64,000 nucleotides of DNA from Auanema rhodensis. Taxonomy: Eukaryota; Nematoda; Chromadorea; Rhabditida; Rhabditidae. The notes beneath the pieces were generated by a model. The model saw only the letters and a list, made by a program, of their open reading frames with translations. It made no database searches and was not told the origin of the DNA. Position 1 is the stretch's first letter, and the number at the start of each line of letters is the position of its first letter. Of the stretch, positions 9,595 to 22,585 are shown in pieces. The DNA lies in assembly GCA_964057225.1 (NCBI GenBank), contig OZ059900.1, positions 25,497,638 to 25,561,637 of the forward strand. The letters run 5' to 3'. A program made the position numbers and the translations under genes.

Positions 9595-12500
9595 ATGGGA
9601 AATACAGTGTTTTTGTATTTTTTTAGTGTTCAGCATGTAAAATGCGTCATTTTAGTATGTAAAACGCTGAAATTCGTTGCATTTGACGACTCATATGAAC
9701 AAAAATCGATTTTATCAATATTAGCCATAAGGGGCGTGCCCTCAGAATATGCTAATTTCCTTAATTTTCTAACCCCTGTTTTTTTGTCGTGAAAGTGGAA
9801 CTAGACGTTGTACGAACAATTTTGAGCTAGGTTTCATTGACATTGCATGAGTTTGAACACATGAAATCGTAAGTCAAAACCTTGTTTACAGCGAAATTTC
9901 CAAAAACTGGTTTTCCAGCATAATAAAATATTTCTCATGGGAAATACAGTGTTTTTGTATTTTTTTAGTGTTCAGCATGTAAAATGCGTCATTTTAGTAT
10001 GTAAAACGCTGAAATTCGTTGCATTTGACGACTCATATGAACAAAAATCGATTTTATCAATATTAGCCATAAGGGGCGTGCCCTCAGAATATGCTAATTT
10101 CCTTAATTTTCTAACCCCTGTTTTTTTGTCGTGAAAGTGGAACTAGACGTTGTACGAACAATTTTGAGCTAGGTTTCATTGACATTGCATGAGTTTGAAC
10201 ACATGAAATCGTAAGTCAAAACCTTGTTTACAGCGAAATTTCCAAAAACTGGTTTTCCAGCATAATAAAATATTTCTCAAGGGAAAAACTGTGTTTTTAT
10301 ATTTTTCTAGTGTTCAGCATGTAAAATGCTTCATTTTAGTATGTAACACGGTGAAATTCCTTGCATTTGACGACTCATATGAACAAAAATCGATTTAATC
10401 AATATTAGCCATAAGGGGCGTGCCCTCAGAATATGCTAATTTCCTTAATTTTCTAACCCCTGTTTTTTTGTCGTGAAAGTGGAACTAGACGTTGTACGAA
10501 CAATTTTGAGCTAGGTTTCATTGACATTGCATGAGTTTGAACACATGCAATCGTAAGTCAAAACCTTGTTTACAGCGAAATTTCCAAAAACTGGTTTTCC
10601 AGCATAATAAAATATTTCTCATGGGAAAAACTGTGTTTTTGTATTTTTTTAATGTTCAGCATGTAGAATGCTTCATTTTGATATGTAAAACGCTGAAATT
10701 CGTTGCATTTGACGACTCATATGAACAAAAATCGATTTTATCAATATTAGCCATAAGGGGCGTGCCCTCAGAATATGCTAATTTCCTTAATTTTCTAACC
10801 CCTGTTTTTTTGTCGTGAAAGTGGAACTAGACGTTGTACGAACAATTTTGAGCTAGGTTTCATTGACATTGCATGAGTTTTAACACATGAAATCGTAAGT
10901 CAAAACCTTGTTTACAGCGAAATTTCCAAAAACTGGTTTTCCAGCATAATAAAATATTTCTCATGGGAAATACAGTGTTTTTGTATTTTTTTAGTGTTCA
11001 GCATGTAAAATCCGTCATTTTTGTATGTAAAACGCTGAAATTCGTTGCATTTGACGACTCATATGAACAAAAATCGATTTAATCAATATTAGCCATAAGG
11101 GGCGTGCCCTCAGAATATGCTAATTTCCTTAATTTTCTAACCCCTGTTTTTTTGTCGTGAAAGTGGAACTAGACGTTGTACGAACAATTTTGAGCTAGGT
11201 TTCATTGACATTGCATGAGTTTTAACACATGAAATCGTAAGTCAAAACCTTGTTTACAGCGAAATTTATAAAACTGGTTTTCCAGCATAATACAATATTT
11301 CTCATGGGAAATACTGTGTTTTTATATTTTTCTAGTGTTCAGCATGTAAAATGCTTCATTTTAGTATGTAACACGCTGAAATTCGTTGCATTTGACGACT
11401 CATATGAACAAAAATCGATTTTATCAATATTAGCCATAAGGGGCGTGCCCTCAGAATATGCTAATTTCCTTAATTTTCTAACCCCTGTTTTTTTGTCGTG
11501 GAAGTGGAACTAGACGTTGTACGAACAATTTTGAGCTAGGTTTCATTGACATTGCATGAGTTTGAACACATGAAATCGTAAGTCAAAACCTTGTTTACAG
11601 CGAAATTTCCAAAAACTGGTTTTCCAGCATAATAAAATATTTCTCATGGGAAATACAGTGTTTTTGTATTTTTTTAGTGTTCAGCATGTAAAATGCGTCA
11701 TTTTAGTATGTAAAACGCTGAAATTCGTTGCATTTGACGACTCATATGAACAAAAATCGATTTTATCAATATTAGCCATAAGGGGCGTGCCCTCAGAATA
11801 TGCTAATTTCCTTAATTTTCTAACCCCTGTTTTTTTGTCGTGAAAGTGGAACTAGACGTTGTACGAACAATTTTGAGCTAGGTTTCATTGACATTGCATG
11901 AGTTTGAACACATGAAATCGTAAGTCAAAACCTTGTTTACAGCGAAATTTCCAAAAACTGGTTTTCCAGCATAATAAAATATTTCTCATGGGAAATACAG
12001 TGTTTTTGTATTTTTTTAGTGTTCAGCATGTAAAATGCGTCATTTTAGTATGTAAAACGCTGAAATTCGTTGCATTTGACGACTCATATGAACAAAAATC
12101 GATTTTATCAATATTAGCCATAAGGGGCGTGCCCTCAGAATATGCTAATTTCCTTAATTTTCTAACCCCTGTTTTTTTGTCGTGAAAGTGGAACTAGACG
12201 TTGTACGAACAATTTTGAGCTAGGTTTCATTGACATTGCATGAGTTTGAACACATGAAATCGTAAGTCAAAACCTTGTTTACAGCGAAATTTCCAAAAAC
12301 TGGTTTTCCAGCATAATAAAATATTTCTCAAGGGAAAAACTGTGTTTTTATATTTTTCTAGTGTTCAGCATGTAAAATGCTTCATTTTAGTATGTAACAC
12401 GGTGAAATTCCTTGCATTTGACGACTCATATGAACAAAAATCGATTTAATCAATATTAGCCATAAGGGGCGTGCCCTCAGAATATGCTAATTTCCTTAAT

Positions 12501-15500
12501 TTTCTAACCCCTGTTTTTTTGTCGTGAAAGTGGAACTAGACGTTGTACGAACAATTTTGAGCTAGGTTTCATTGACATTGCATGAGTTTGAACACATGCA
12601 ATCGTAAGTCAAAACCTTGTTTACAGCGAAATTTCCAAAAACTGGTTTTCCAGCATAATAAAATATTTCTCATGGGAAAAACTGTGTTTTTGTATTTTTT
12701 TAATGTTCAGCATGTAGAATGCTTCATTTTTGTATGTAAAACGCTGAAATTCGTTGCATTTGACGACTCATATGAACAAAAATCGATTTTATCAATATTA
12801 GCCATAAGGGGCGTGCCCTCAGAATATGCTAATTTCCTTAATTTTCTAACCCCTGTTTTTTTGTCGTGAAAGTGGAACTAGACGTTGTACGAACAATTTT
12901 GAGCTAGGTTTCATTGACATTGCATGAGTTTTAACACATGAAATCGTAAGTCAAAACCTTGTTTACAGCGAAATTTCCAAAAACTGGTTTTCCAGCATAA
13001 TAAAATATTTCTCATGGGAAATACTGTGTTTTTATATTTTTCTAGTGTTCAGCATGTAAAATGCTTCATTTTAGTATGTAACACGCTGAAATTCGTTGCA
13101 TTTGACGACTCATATGAACAAAAATCGATTTTATCAATATTAGCCATAAGGGGCGTGCCCTCAGAATATGCTAATTTCCTTAATTTTCTAACCCCTGTTT
13201 TTTTGTCGTGGAAGTGGAACTAGACGTTGTACGAACAATTTTGAGCTAGGTTTCATTGACATTGCATGAGTTTGAACACATGAAATCGTAAGTCAAAACC
13301 TTGTTTACAGCGAAATTTCCAAAAACTGGTTTTCCAGCATAATAAAATATTTCTCATGGGAAATACAGTGTTTTTGTATTTTTTTAGTGTTCAGCATGTA
13401 AAATGCGTCATTTTAGTATGTAAAACGCTGAAATTCGTTGCATTTGACGACTCATATGAACAAAAATCGATTTTATCAATATTAGCCATAAGGGGCGTGC
13501 CCTCAGAATATGCTAATTTCCTTAATTTTCTAACCCCTGTTTTTTTGTCGTGAAAGTGGAACTAGACGTTGTACGAACAATTTTGAGCTAGGTTTCATTG
13601 ACATTGCATGAGTTTGAACACATGAAATCGTAAGTCAAAACCTTGTTTACAGCGAAATTTCCAAAAACTGGTTTTCCAGCATAATAAAATATTTCTCATG
13701 GGAAATACAGTGTTTTTGTATTTTTTTAGTGTTCAGCATGTAAAATGCGTCATTTTAGTATGTAAAACGCTGAAATTCGTTGCATTTGACGACTCATATG
13801 AACAAAAATCGATTTTATCAATATTAGCCATAAGGGGCGTGCCCTCAGAATATGCTAATTTCCTTAATTTTCTAACCCCTGTTTTTTTGTCGTGAAAGTG
13901 GAACTAGACGTTGTACGAACAATTTTGAGCTAGGTTTCATTGACATTGCATGAGTTTGAACACATGAAATCGTAAGTCAAAACCTTGTTTACAGCGAAAT
14001 TTCCAAAAACTGGTTTTCCAGCATAATAAAATATTTCTCAAGGGAAAAACTGTGTTTTTATATTTTTCTAGTGTTCAGCATGTAAAATGCTTCATTTTAG
14101 TATGTAACACGGTGAAATTCCTTGCATTTGACGACTCATATGAACAAAAATCGATTTAATCAATATTAGCCATAAGGGGCGTGCCCTCAGAATATGCTAA
14201 TTTCCTTAATTTTCTAACCCCTGTTTTTTTGTCGTGAAAGTGGAACTAGACGTTGTACGAACAATTTTGAGCTAGGTTTCATTGACATTGCATGAGTTTG
14301 AACACATGCAATCGTAAGTCAAAACCTTGTTTACAGCGAAATTTCCAAAAACTGGTTTTCCAGCATAATAAAATATTTCTCATGGGAAAAACTGTGTTTT
14401 TGTATTTTTTTAATGTTCAGCATGTAGAATGCTTCATTTTGATATGTAAAACGCTGAAATTCGTTGCATTTGACGACTCATATGAACAAAAATCGATTTT
14501 ATCAATATTAGCCATAAGGGGCGTGCCCTCAGAATATGCTAATTTCCTTAATTTTCTAACCCCTGTTTTTTTGTCGTGAAAGTGGAACTAGACGTTGTAC
14601 GAACAATTTTGAGCTAGGTTTCATTGACATTGCATGAGTTTTAACACATGAAATCGTAAGTCAAAACCTTGTTTACAGCGAAATTTCCAAAAACTGGTTT
14701 TCCAGCATAATAAAATATTTCTCATGGGAAATACAGTGTTTTTGTATTTTTTTAGTGTTCAGCATGTAAAATCCGTCATTTTTGTATGTAAAACGCTGAA
14801 ATTCGTTGCATTTGACGACTCATATGAACAAAAATCGATTTAATCAATATTAGCCATAAGGGGCGTGCCCTCAGAATATGCTAATTTCCTTAATTTTCTA
14901 ACCCCTGTTTTTTTGTCGTGAAAGTGGAACTAGACGTTGTACGAACAATTTTGAGCTAGGTTTCATTGACATTGCATGAGTTTTAACACATGAAATCGTA
15001 AGTCAAAACCTTGTTTACAGCGAAATTTATAAAACTGGTTTTCCAGCATAATAAAATATTTCTCATGGGAAATACTGTGTTTTTGTATTTTTCTAGTGTT
15101 CAGCATGTGAAATGCTTCATTTTAGTATGTAACACGCTGAAATTCGTTGCATTTGACGACTCATATGAACAAAAATCGATTTAATCAATATTAGCCATAA
15201 GGGGCGTGCCCTCAGAATATGCTAATTTCCTTAATTTTCTAACCCCTGTTTTTTTGTCGTGAAAGTGGAACTAGACGTTGTACGAACAATTTTGAGCTAG
15301 GTTTCATTGACATTGCATGAGTTTGAACACATGAAATCGTAAGTCAAAACCTTGTTTACAGCGAAATTTCCAAAAACTGGTTTTCCAGCATAATAAAATA
15401 TTTCTCAAGGGAAAAACTGTGTTTTTATATTTTTCTAGTGTTCAGCATGTAAAATGCTTCATTTTAGTATGTAACACGGTGAAATTCCTTGCATTTGACG

Positions 15501-15748
15501 ACTCATATGAACAAAAATCGATTTAATCAATATTAGCCATAAGGGGCGTGCCCTCAGAATATGCTAATTTCCTTAATTTTCTAACCCCTGTTTTTTTGTC
15601 GTGAAAGTGGAACTAGACGTTGTACGAACAATTTTGAGCTAGGTTTCATTGACATTGCATGAGTTTGAACACATGAAATCGTAAGTCAAAACCTTGTTTA
15701 CAGCGAAATTTCCAAAAACTGGTTTTCCAGCATAATAAAATATTTCTC
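9595..15748 (+). repeat. Monomers 28-45: V-V-K1-M blocks with P and C' inserts
   Basis: V-V-K1-M occurs at 9595, 11646 and 13356. The first is followed by P (10963) and C' (11304), the second directly by C' (13014), the third by P (14724), A with GTGAAATGC (15065) and K1 (15407). M monomers are preceded by CATGCAATCG, a change that joins the upstream reading frame. P monomers show TCCGTCATTTTTGTATG and a tail with TTTATAAAACTGG, 1 bp shorter. The middle block lacks P; its M (12672) has P-like CATTTTTGTATG but keeps position 119 = T, so the P monomer was probably lost by recombination here. Confidence 0.9.
11262..11277 (+). other. P-lineage 1-bp deletion (first of seven)
   Basis: The usual 17-bp AAATTTCCAAAAACTGG is 16-bp AAATTTATAAAACTGG. 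The same change is at about 15023, 17416, 18783, 22544, 24937 and 48193, always at the end of a P monomer. It is a compound change (substitutions plus loss of one A), so single origin followed by copying is likely. It is a good lineage marker for tracing P-containing duplications. Confidence 0.95.
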
Positions 15749-17116
15749 ATGGGAAATACTGTGTTTTTGTATTTTTCTAGTGTTCAGCATGTAAAATGCT
15801 TCATTTTAGTATGTAACACGCTGAAATTCGTTGCATTTGACGACTCATATGAACAAAAATCGATTTAATCAATATTAGCCATAAGGGGCGTGCCCTCAGA
15901 ATATGCTAATTTCCTTAATTTTCTAACCCCTGTTTTTTTGTCGTGAAAGTGGAACTAGACGTTGTACGAACAATTTTGAGCTAGGTTTCATTGACATTGC
16001 ATGAGTTTGAACACATGAAATCGTAAGTCAAAACCTTGTTTACAGCGAAATTTCCAAAAACTGGTTTTCCAGCATAATAAAATATTTCTCAAGGGAAAAA
16101 CTGTGTTTTTATATTTTTCTAGTGTTCAGCATGTAAAATCCGTCATTTTTGTATGTAAAACGCTGAAATTCGTTGCATTTGACGACTCATATGAACAAAA
16201 ATCGATTTAATCAATATTAGCCATAAGGGGCGTGCCCTCAGAATATGCTAATTTCCTTAATTTTCTAACCCCTGTTTTTTTGTCGTGAAAGTGGAACTAG
16301 ACGTTGTACGAACAATTTTGAGCTAGGTTTCATTGACATTGCATGAGTTTGAACACATGAAATCGTAAGTCAAAACCTTGTTTACAGCGAAATTTCCAAA
16401 AACTGGTTTTCCAGCATAATACAATATTTCTCATGGGAAAAACTGTGTTTTTATATTTTTCTAGTGTTCAGCATGTAAAATGCTTCATTTTAGTATGTAA
16501 CACGGTGAAATTCCTTGCATTTGACGACTCATATGAACAAAAATCGATTTAATCAATATTAGCCATAAGGGGCGTGCCCTCAGAATATGCTAATTTCCTT
16601 AATTTTCTAACCCCTGTTTTTTTGTCGTGAAAGTGGAACTAGACGTTGTACGAACAATTTTGAGCTAGGTTTCATTGACATTGCATGAGTTTGAACACAT
16701 GCAATCGTAAGTCAAAACCTTGTTTACAGCGAAATTTCCAAAAACTGGTTTTCCAGCATAATAAAATATTTCTCATGGGAAAAACTGTGTTTTTGTATTT
16801 TTTTAATGTTCAGCATGTAGAATGCTTCATTTTGATATGTAAAACGCTGAAATTCGTTGCATTTGACGACTCATATGAACAAAAATCGATTTTATCAATA
16901 TTAGCCATAAGGGGCGTGCCCTCAGAATATGCTAATTTCCTTAATTTTCTAACCCCTGTTTTTTTGTCGTGAAAGTGGAACTAGACGTTGTACGAACAAT
17001 TTTGAGCTAGGTTTCATTGACATTGCATGAGTTTTAACACATGAAATCGTAAGTCAAAACCTTGTTTACAGCGAAATTTCCAAAAACTGGTTTTCCAGCA
17101 TAATAAAATATTTCTC
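15749..17116 (+). repeat. Monomers 46-49: A, K/P hybrid, K1-like, M
   Basis: A transition segment. The monomer at 16091 starts as K (AAGGGAAAAACT, TATAT) but continues with P's TCCGTCATTTTTGTATG, so it is a within-monomer chimera. The monomer at 16433 is preceded by CAATATTT (a C/E/F/H trait), starts ATGGGAAAAACT and continues as K1 (CACGGTG). M follows at 16775 with its usual CATGCAATCG lead. Confidence 0.85.
16091..16432 (+). repeat. Chimeric K/P monomer
   Basis: K start (AAGGGAAAAACT, TATATTTTTCTAG) fused to the P interior (TCCGTCATTTTTGTATGTAAAACG), with a non-P tail (TTTCCAAAAACTGG). The switch lies within about 20 bases, between monomer positions 31 and 50, so it may be a short conversion tract or a crossover. 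Confidence 0.8.
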
Positions 17117-19850
17117 ATGGGAAATACAGTGTTTTTGTATTTTTTTAGTGTTCAGCATGTAAAATCCGTCATTTTTGTATGTAAAACGCTGAAATTCGTT
17201 GCATTTGACGACTCATATGAACAAAAATCGATTTAATCAATATTAGCCATAAGGGGCGTGCCCTCAGAATATGCTAATTTCCTTAATTTTCTAACCCCTG
17301 TTTTTTTGTCGTGAAAGTGGAACTAGACGTTGTACGAACAATTTTGAGCTAGGTTTCATTGACATTGCATGAGTTTTAACACATGAAATCGTAAGTCAAA
17401 ACCTTGTTTACAGCGAAATTTATAAAACTGGTTTTCCAGCATAATAAAATATTTCTCAAGGGAAAAACTGTGTTTTTATATTTTTCTAGTGTTCAGCATG
17501 TAAAATGCTTCATTTTAGTATGTAACACGCTGAAATTCCTTGCATTTGACGACTCATATGAACAAAAATCGATTTAATCAATATTAGCCATAAGGGGCGT
17601 GCCCTCAGAATATGCTAATTTCCTTAATTTTCTAACCCCTGTTTTTTTGTCGTGAAAGTGGAACTAGACGTTGTACGAACAATTTTGAGCTAGGTTTCAT
17701 TGACATTGCATGAGTTTGAACACATGAAATCGTAAGTCAAAACCTTGTTTACAGCGAAATTTCCAAAAACTGGTTTTCCAGCATAATACAATATTTCTCA
17801 TGGGAAATACTGTGTTTTTATATTTTTCTAGTGTTCAGCATGTAAAATGCTTCATTTTAGTATGTAACACGCTGAAATTCGTTGCATTTGACGACTCATA
17901 TGAACAAAAATCGATTTTATCAATATTAGCCATAAGGGGCGTGCCCTCAGAATATGCTAATTTCCTTAATTTTCTAACCCCTGTTTTTTTGTCGTGAAAG
18001 TGGAACTAGACGTTGTACGAACAGTTTTGAGCTAGGTTTCATTGACATTGCATGAGTTTGAACACATGAAATCGTAAGTCAAAACCTTGTTTACAGCGAA
18101 ATTTCCAAAAACTGGTTTTCCAGCATAATAAAATATTTCTCATGGGAAATACTGTGTTTTTGTATTTTTCTAGTGTTCAGCATGTAAAATGCTTCATTTT
18201 AGTATGTAACACGCTGAAATTCGTTGCATTTGACGACTCATATGAACAAAAATCGATTTAATCAATATTAGCCATAAGGGGCGTGCCCTCAGAATATGCT
18301 AATTTCCTTAATTTTCTAACCCCTGTTTTTTTGTCGTGAAAGTGGAACTAGACGTTGTACGAACAATTTTGAGCTAGGTTTCATTGACATTGCATGAGTT
18401 TTAACACATGAAATCGTAAGTCAAAACCTTGTTTACAGCGAAATTTCCAAAAACTGGTTTTCCAGCATAATAAAATATTTCTCATGGGAAATACAGTGTT
18501 TTTGTATTTTTTTAGTGTTCAGCATGTAAAATCCGTCATTTTTGTATGTAAAACGCTGAAATTCGTTGCATTTGACGACTCATATGAACAAAAATCGATT
18601 TAATCAATATTAGCCATAAGGGGCGTGCCCTCAGAATATGCTAATTTCCTTAATTTTCTAACCCCTGTTTTTTTGTCGTGAAAGTGGAACTAGACGTTGT
18701 ACGAACAATTTTGAGCTAGGTTTCATTGACATTGCATGAGTTTTAACACATGAAATCGTAAGTCAAAACCTTGTTTACAGCGAAATTTATAAAACTGGTT
18801 TTCCAGCATAATAAAATATTTCTCAAGGGAAAAACTGTGTTTTTATATTTTTCTAGTGTTCAGCATGTAAAATGCTTCATTTTAGTATGTAACACGCTGA
18901 AATTCCTTGCATTTGACGACTCATATGAACAAAAATCGATTTAATCAATATTAGCCATAAGGGGCGTGCCCTCAGAATATGCTAATTTCCTTAATTTTCT
19001 AACCCCTGTTTTTTTGTCGTGAAAGTGGAACTAGACGTTGTACGAACAATTTTGAGCTAGGTTTCATTGACATTGCATGAGTTTGAACACATGAAATCGT
19101 AAGTCAAAACCTTGTTTACAGCGAAATTTCCAAAAACTGGTTTTCCAGCATAATACAATATTTCTCATGGGAAATACTGTGTTTTTATATTTTTCTAGTG
19201 TTCAGCATGTAAAATGCTTCATTTTAGTATGTAACACGCTGAAATTCGTTGCATTTGACGACTCATATGAACAAAAATCGATTTTATCAATATTAGCCAT
19301 AAGGGGCGTGCCCTCAGAATATGCTAATTTCCTTAATTTTCTAACCCCTGTTTTTTTGTCGTGAAAGTGGAACTAGACGTTGTACGAACAGTTTTGAGCT
19401 AGGTTTCATTGACATTGCATGAGTTTGAACACATGAAATCGTAAGTCAAAACCTTGTTTACAGCGAAATTTCCAAAAACTGGTTTTCCAGCATAATAAAA
19501 TATTTCTCATGGGAAATACTGTGTTTTTGTATTTTTCTAGTGTTCAGCATGTGAAATGCTTCATTTTAGTATGTAACACGCTGAAATTCGTTGCATTTGA
19601 CGACTCATATGAACAAAAATCGATTTAATCAATATTAGCCATAAGGGGCGTGCCCTCAGAATATGCTAATTTCCTTAATTTTCTAACCCCTGTTTTTTTG
19701 TCGTGAAAGTGGAACTAGACGTTGTACGAACAATTTTGAGCTAGGTTTCATTGACATTGCATGAGTTTGAACACATGAAATCGTAAGTCAAAACCTTGTT
19801 TACAGCGAAATTTCCAAAAACTGGTTTTCCAGCATAATAAAATATTTCTC
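17117..19850 (+). repeat. Monomers 50-57: P-K2-C-A tetramer (1367 bp), two tandem copies
   Basis: P-K2-C-A starts at 17117 and again at 18484. The unit is 4 x 342 minus 1 because each P carries the 1-bp deletion. C monomers (17800, 19167) are both followed by GAACAGTTTTG. The second A (19509) carries GTGAAATGC and leads into K1, matching the pair at 15065/15407, so the right edge is joined to a different source. Confidence 0.9.
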
Positions 19851-22585
19851 AAGGGAAAAACTGTGTTTTTATATTTTTCTAGTGTTCAGCATGTAAAATG
19901 CTTCATTTTAGTATGTAACACGGTGAAATTCCTTGCATTTGACGACTCATATGAACAAAAATCGATTTAATCAATATTAGCCATAAGGGGCGTGCCCTCA
20001 GAATATGCTAATTTCCTTAATTTTCTAACCCCTGTTTTTTTGTCGTGAAAGTGGAACTAGACGTTGTACGAACAATTTTGAGCTAGGTTTCATTGACATT
20101 GCATGAGTTTGAACACATGAAATCGTAAGTCAAAACCTTGTTTACAGCGAAATTTCCAAAAACTGGTTTTCCAGCATAATAAAATATTTCTCAAGGGAAA
20201 AACTGTGTTTTTATATTTTTCTAGTGTTCAGCATGTAAAATGCTTCATTTTAGTATGTAACACGGTGAAATTCCTTGCATTTGACGACTCATATGAACAA
20301 AAATCGATTTAATCAATATTAGCCATAAGGGGCGTGCCCTCAGAATATGCTAATTTCCTTAATTTTCTAACCCCTGTTTTTTTGTCGTGAAAGTGGAACT
20401 AGACGTTGTACGAACAATTTTGAGCTAGGTTTCATTGACATTGCATGAGTTTGAACACATGAAATCGTAAGTCAAAACCTTGTTTTCAGCGAAATTTCCA
20501 AAAACTGGTTTTCCAGCATAATACAATATTTCTCATAGGAAATACTGTGTTTTTGTATTTTTCTAGTGTTCAGAATGTAGAATGCTTCATTTTAGTACGT
20601 AACACGCTGAAATTCGTTGCATTTGACGACTCATATGAACAAAAATCGATTTAATCAATATTAGCCATAAGGGGCGTGCCCTCAGAATATGCTAATTTCC
20701 TTAATTTTCTAACCCCTGTTTTTTTGTCGTGAAAGTGGAACTAGACGTTGTACGAACAATTTTGAGCTAGGTTTCATTGACATTGCATGAGTTTGAACAC
20801 ATGAAATCGTAAGTCAAAACCTTGTTTACAGCGAAATTTCCAAAAACTGGTTTTCCAGCATAATAAAATATTTCTCATGGGAAATACTGTGTTTTTGTAT
20901 TTTTCTAGTGTTCAGCATGTAAAATGCTTCATTTTAGTATGTAACACGCTGAAATTCGTTGCATTTGACGACTCATATGAACAAAAATCGATTTAATCAA
21001 TATTAGCCATAAGGGGCGTGCCCTCAGAATATGCTAATTTCCTTAATTTTCTAACCCCTGTTTTTTTGTCGTGAAAGTGGAACTAGACGTTGTACGAACA
21101 ATTTTGAGCTAGGTTTCATTGACATTGCATGAGTTTGAACACATGAAATCGTAAGTCAAAACCTTGTTTACAGCGAAATTTCCAAAAACTGGTTTTCCAG
21201 CATAATAAAATATTTCTCAAGCGAAAAACTGTGTTTTTATATTTTTTTAGTGTTCAGCATGTAAAATGCTTCATTTTAGTATGTAACACGGTGAAATTCC
21301 TTGCATTTGACGACTCATATGAACAAAAATCGATTTAATCAATATTAGCCATAAGGGGCGTGCCCTCAGAATATGCTAATTTCCTTAATTTTCTAACCCC
21401 TGTTTTTTTGTCGTGAAAGTGGAACTAGACGTTGTACGAACAATTTTGAGCTAGGTTTCATTGACATTGCATGAGTTTGAACACATGAAATCGTAAGTCA
21501 AAACCTTGTTTACAGCGAAATTTCCAAAAACTGGTTTTCCAGCATAATACAATATTTCTCATGGGAAATACTGTGTTTTTGTATTTTTCTAGTGTTCAGC
21601 ATGTAAAATGCTTCATTTTAGTATGTAACACGCTGAAATTCGTTGCATTTAACGACTCATATGAACAAAAATCGATTTAATCAATATTAGCCATAAGGGG
21701 CGTGCCCTCAGAATATGCTAATTTCCTTAATTTTCTAACCCCTGTTTTTTTGTCGTGAAAGTGGAACTAGACGTTGTACGAACAATTTTGAGCTAGGTTT
21801 CATTGACATTGCATGAGTTTGAACACATGAAATCGTAAGTCAAAACCTTGTTTACAGCGAAATTTCCAAAAACTGGTTTTCCAGCATAATAAAATATTTC
21901 TCATGGGAAATACAGTGTTTTTGTATTTTTTTAGTGTTCAGCATGTAAAATGCGTCATTTTGATATGTAAAACGCTGAAATTCGTTGCATTTGACGACTC
22001 ATATGAACAAAAATCGATTTTATCAATATTAGCCATAAGGGGCGTGCCCTCAGAATATGCTAATTTCCTTAATTTTCTAACCCCTGTTTTTTTGTCGTGA
22101 AAGTGGAACTAGACGTTGTACGAACAATTTTGAGCTAGGTTTCATTGACATTGCATGAGTTTTAACACATGAAATCGTAAGTCAAAACCTTGTTTACAGC
22201 GAAATTTCCAAAAACTGGTTTTCCAGCATAATAAAATATTTCTCATGGGAAATACAGTGTTTTTGTATTTTTTTAGTGTTCAGCATGTAAAATCCGTCAT
22301 TTTTGTATGTAAAACGCTGAAATTCGTTGCATTTGACGACTCATATGAACAAAAATCGATTTAATCAATATTAGCCATAAGGGGCGTGCCCTCAGAATAT
22401 GCTAATTTCCTTAATTTTCTAACCCCTGTTTTTTTGTCGTGAAAGTGGAACTAGACGTTGTACGAACAATTTTGAGCTAGGTTTCATTGACATTGCATGA
22501 GTTTTAACACATGAAATCGTAAGTCAAAACCTTGTTTACAGCGAAATTTATAAAACTGGTTTTCCAGCATAATACAATATTTCTC
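19851..22585 (+). repeat. Monomers 58-65: K1-K1, then first E-A-K1'-H-V pentamer, then P
   Basis: K1 at 19851 and 20193; the second ends in TTGTTTTCAGCG, which always precedes E. The pentamer E (20535), A (20877), K1' (21219, TATTTTTTTAG), H (21561, CAATATTT and ATTTAACG), V (21903) follows. V here has the M-like CATTTTGATATG, and K1' has a private AAGCGAAAA. P at 22245 carries the 1-bp deletion. Confidence 0.9.

Noticed and set aside
11250-11513. 87- and 69-codon variants (also 5833, 8911, 13014, 22532)
   Set aside because: The 87-codon versions arise from the 1-bp P deletion shifting frame; the WKWN ending arises from GTCGTGG replacing the TGA stop. There is no sign of selection on the encoded peptide.
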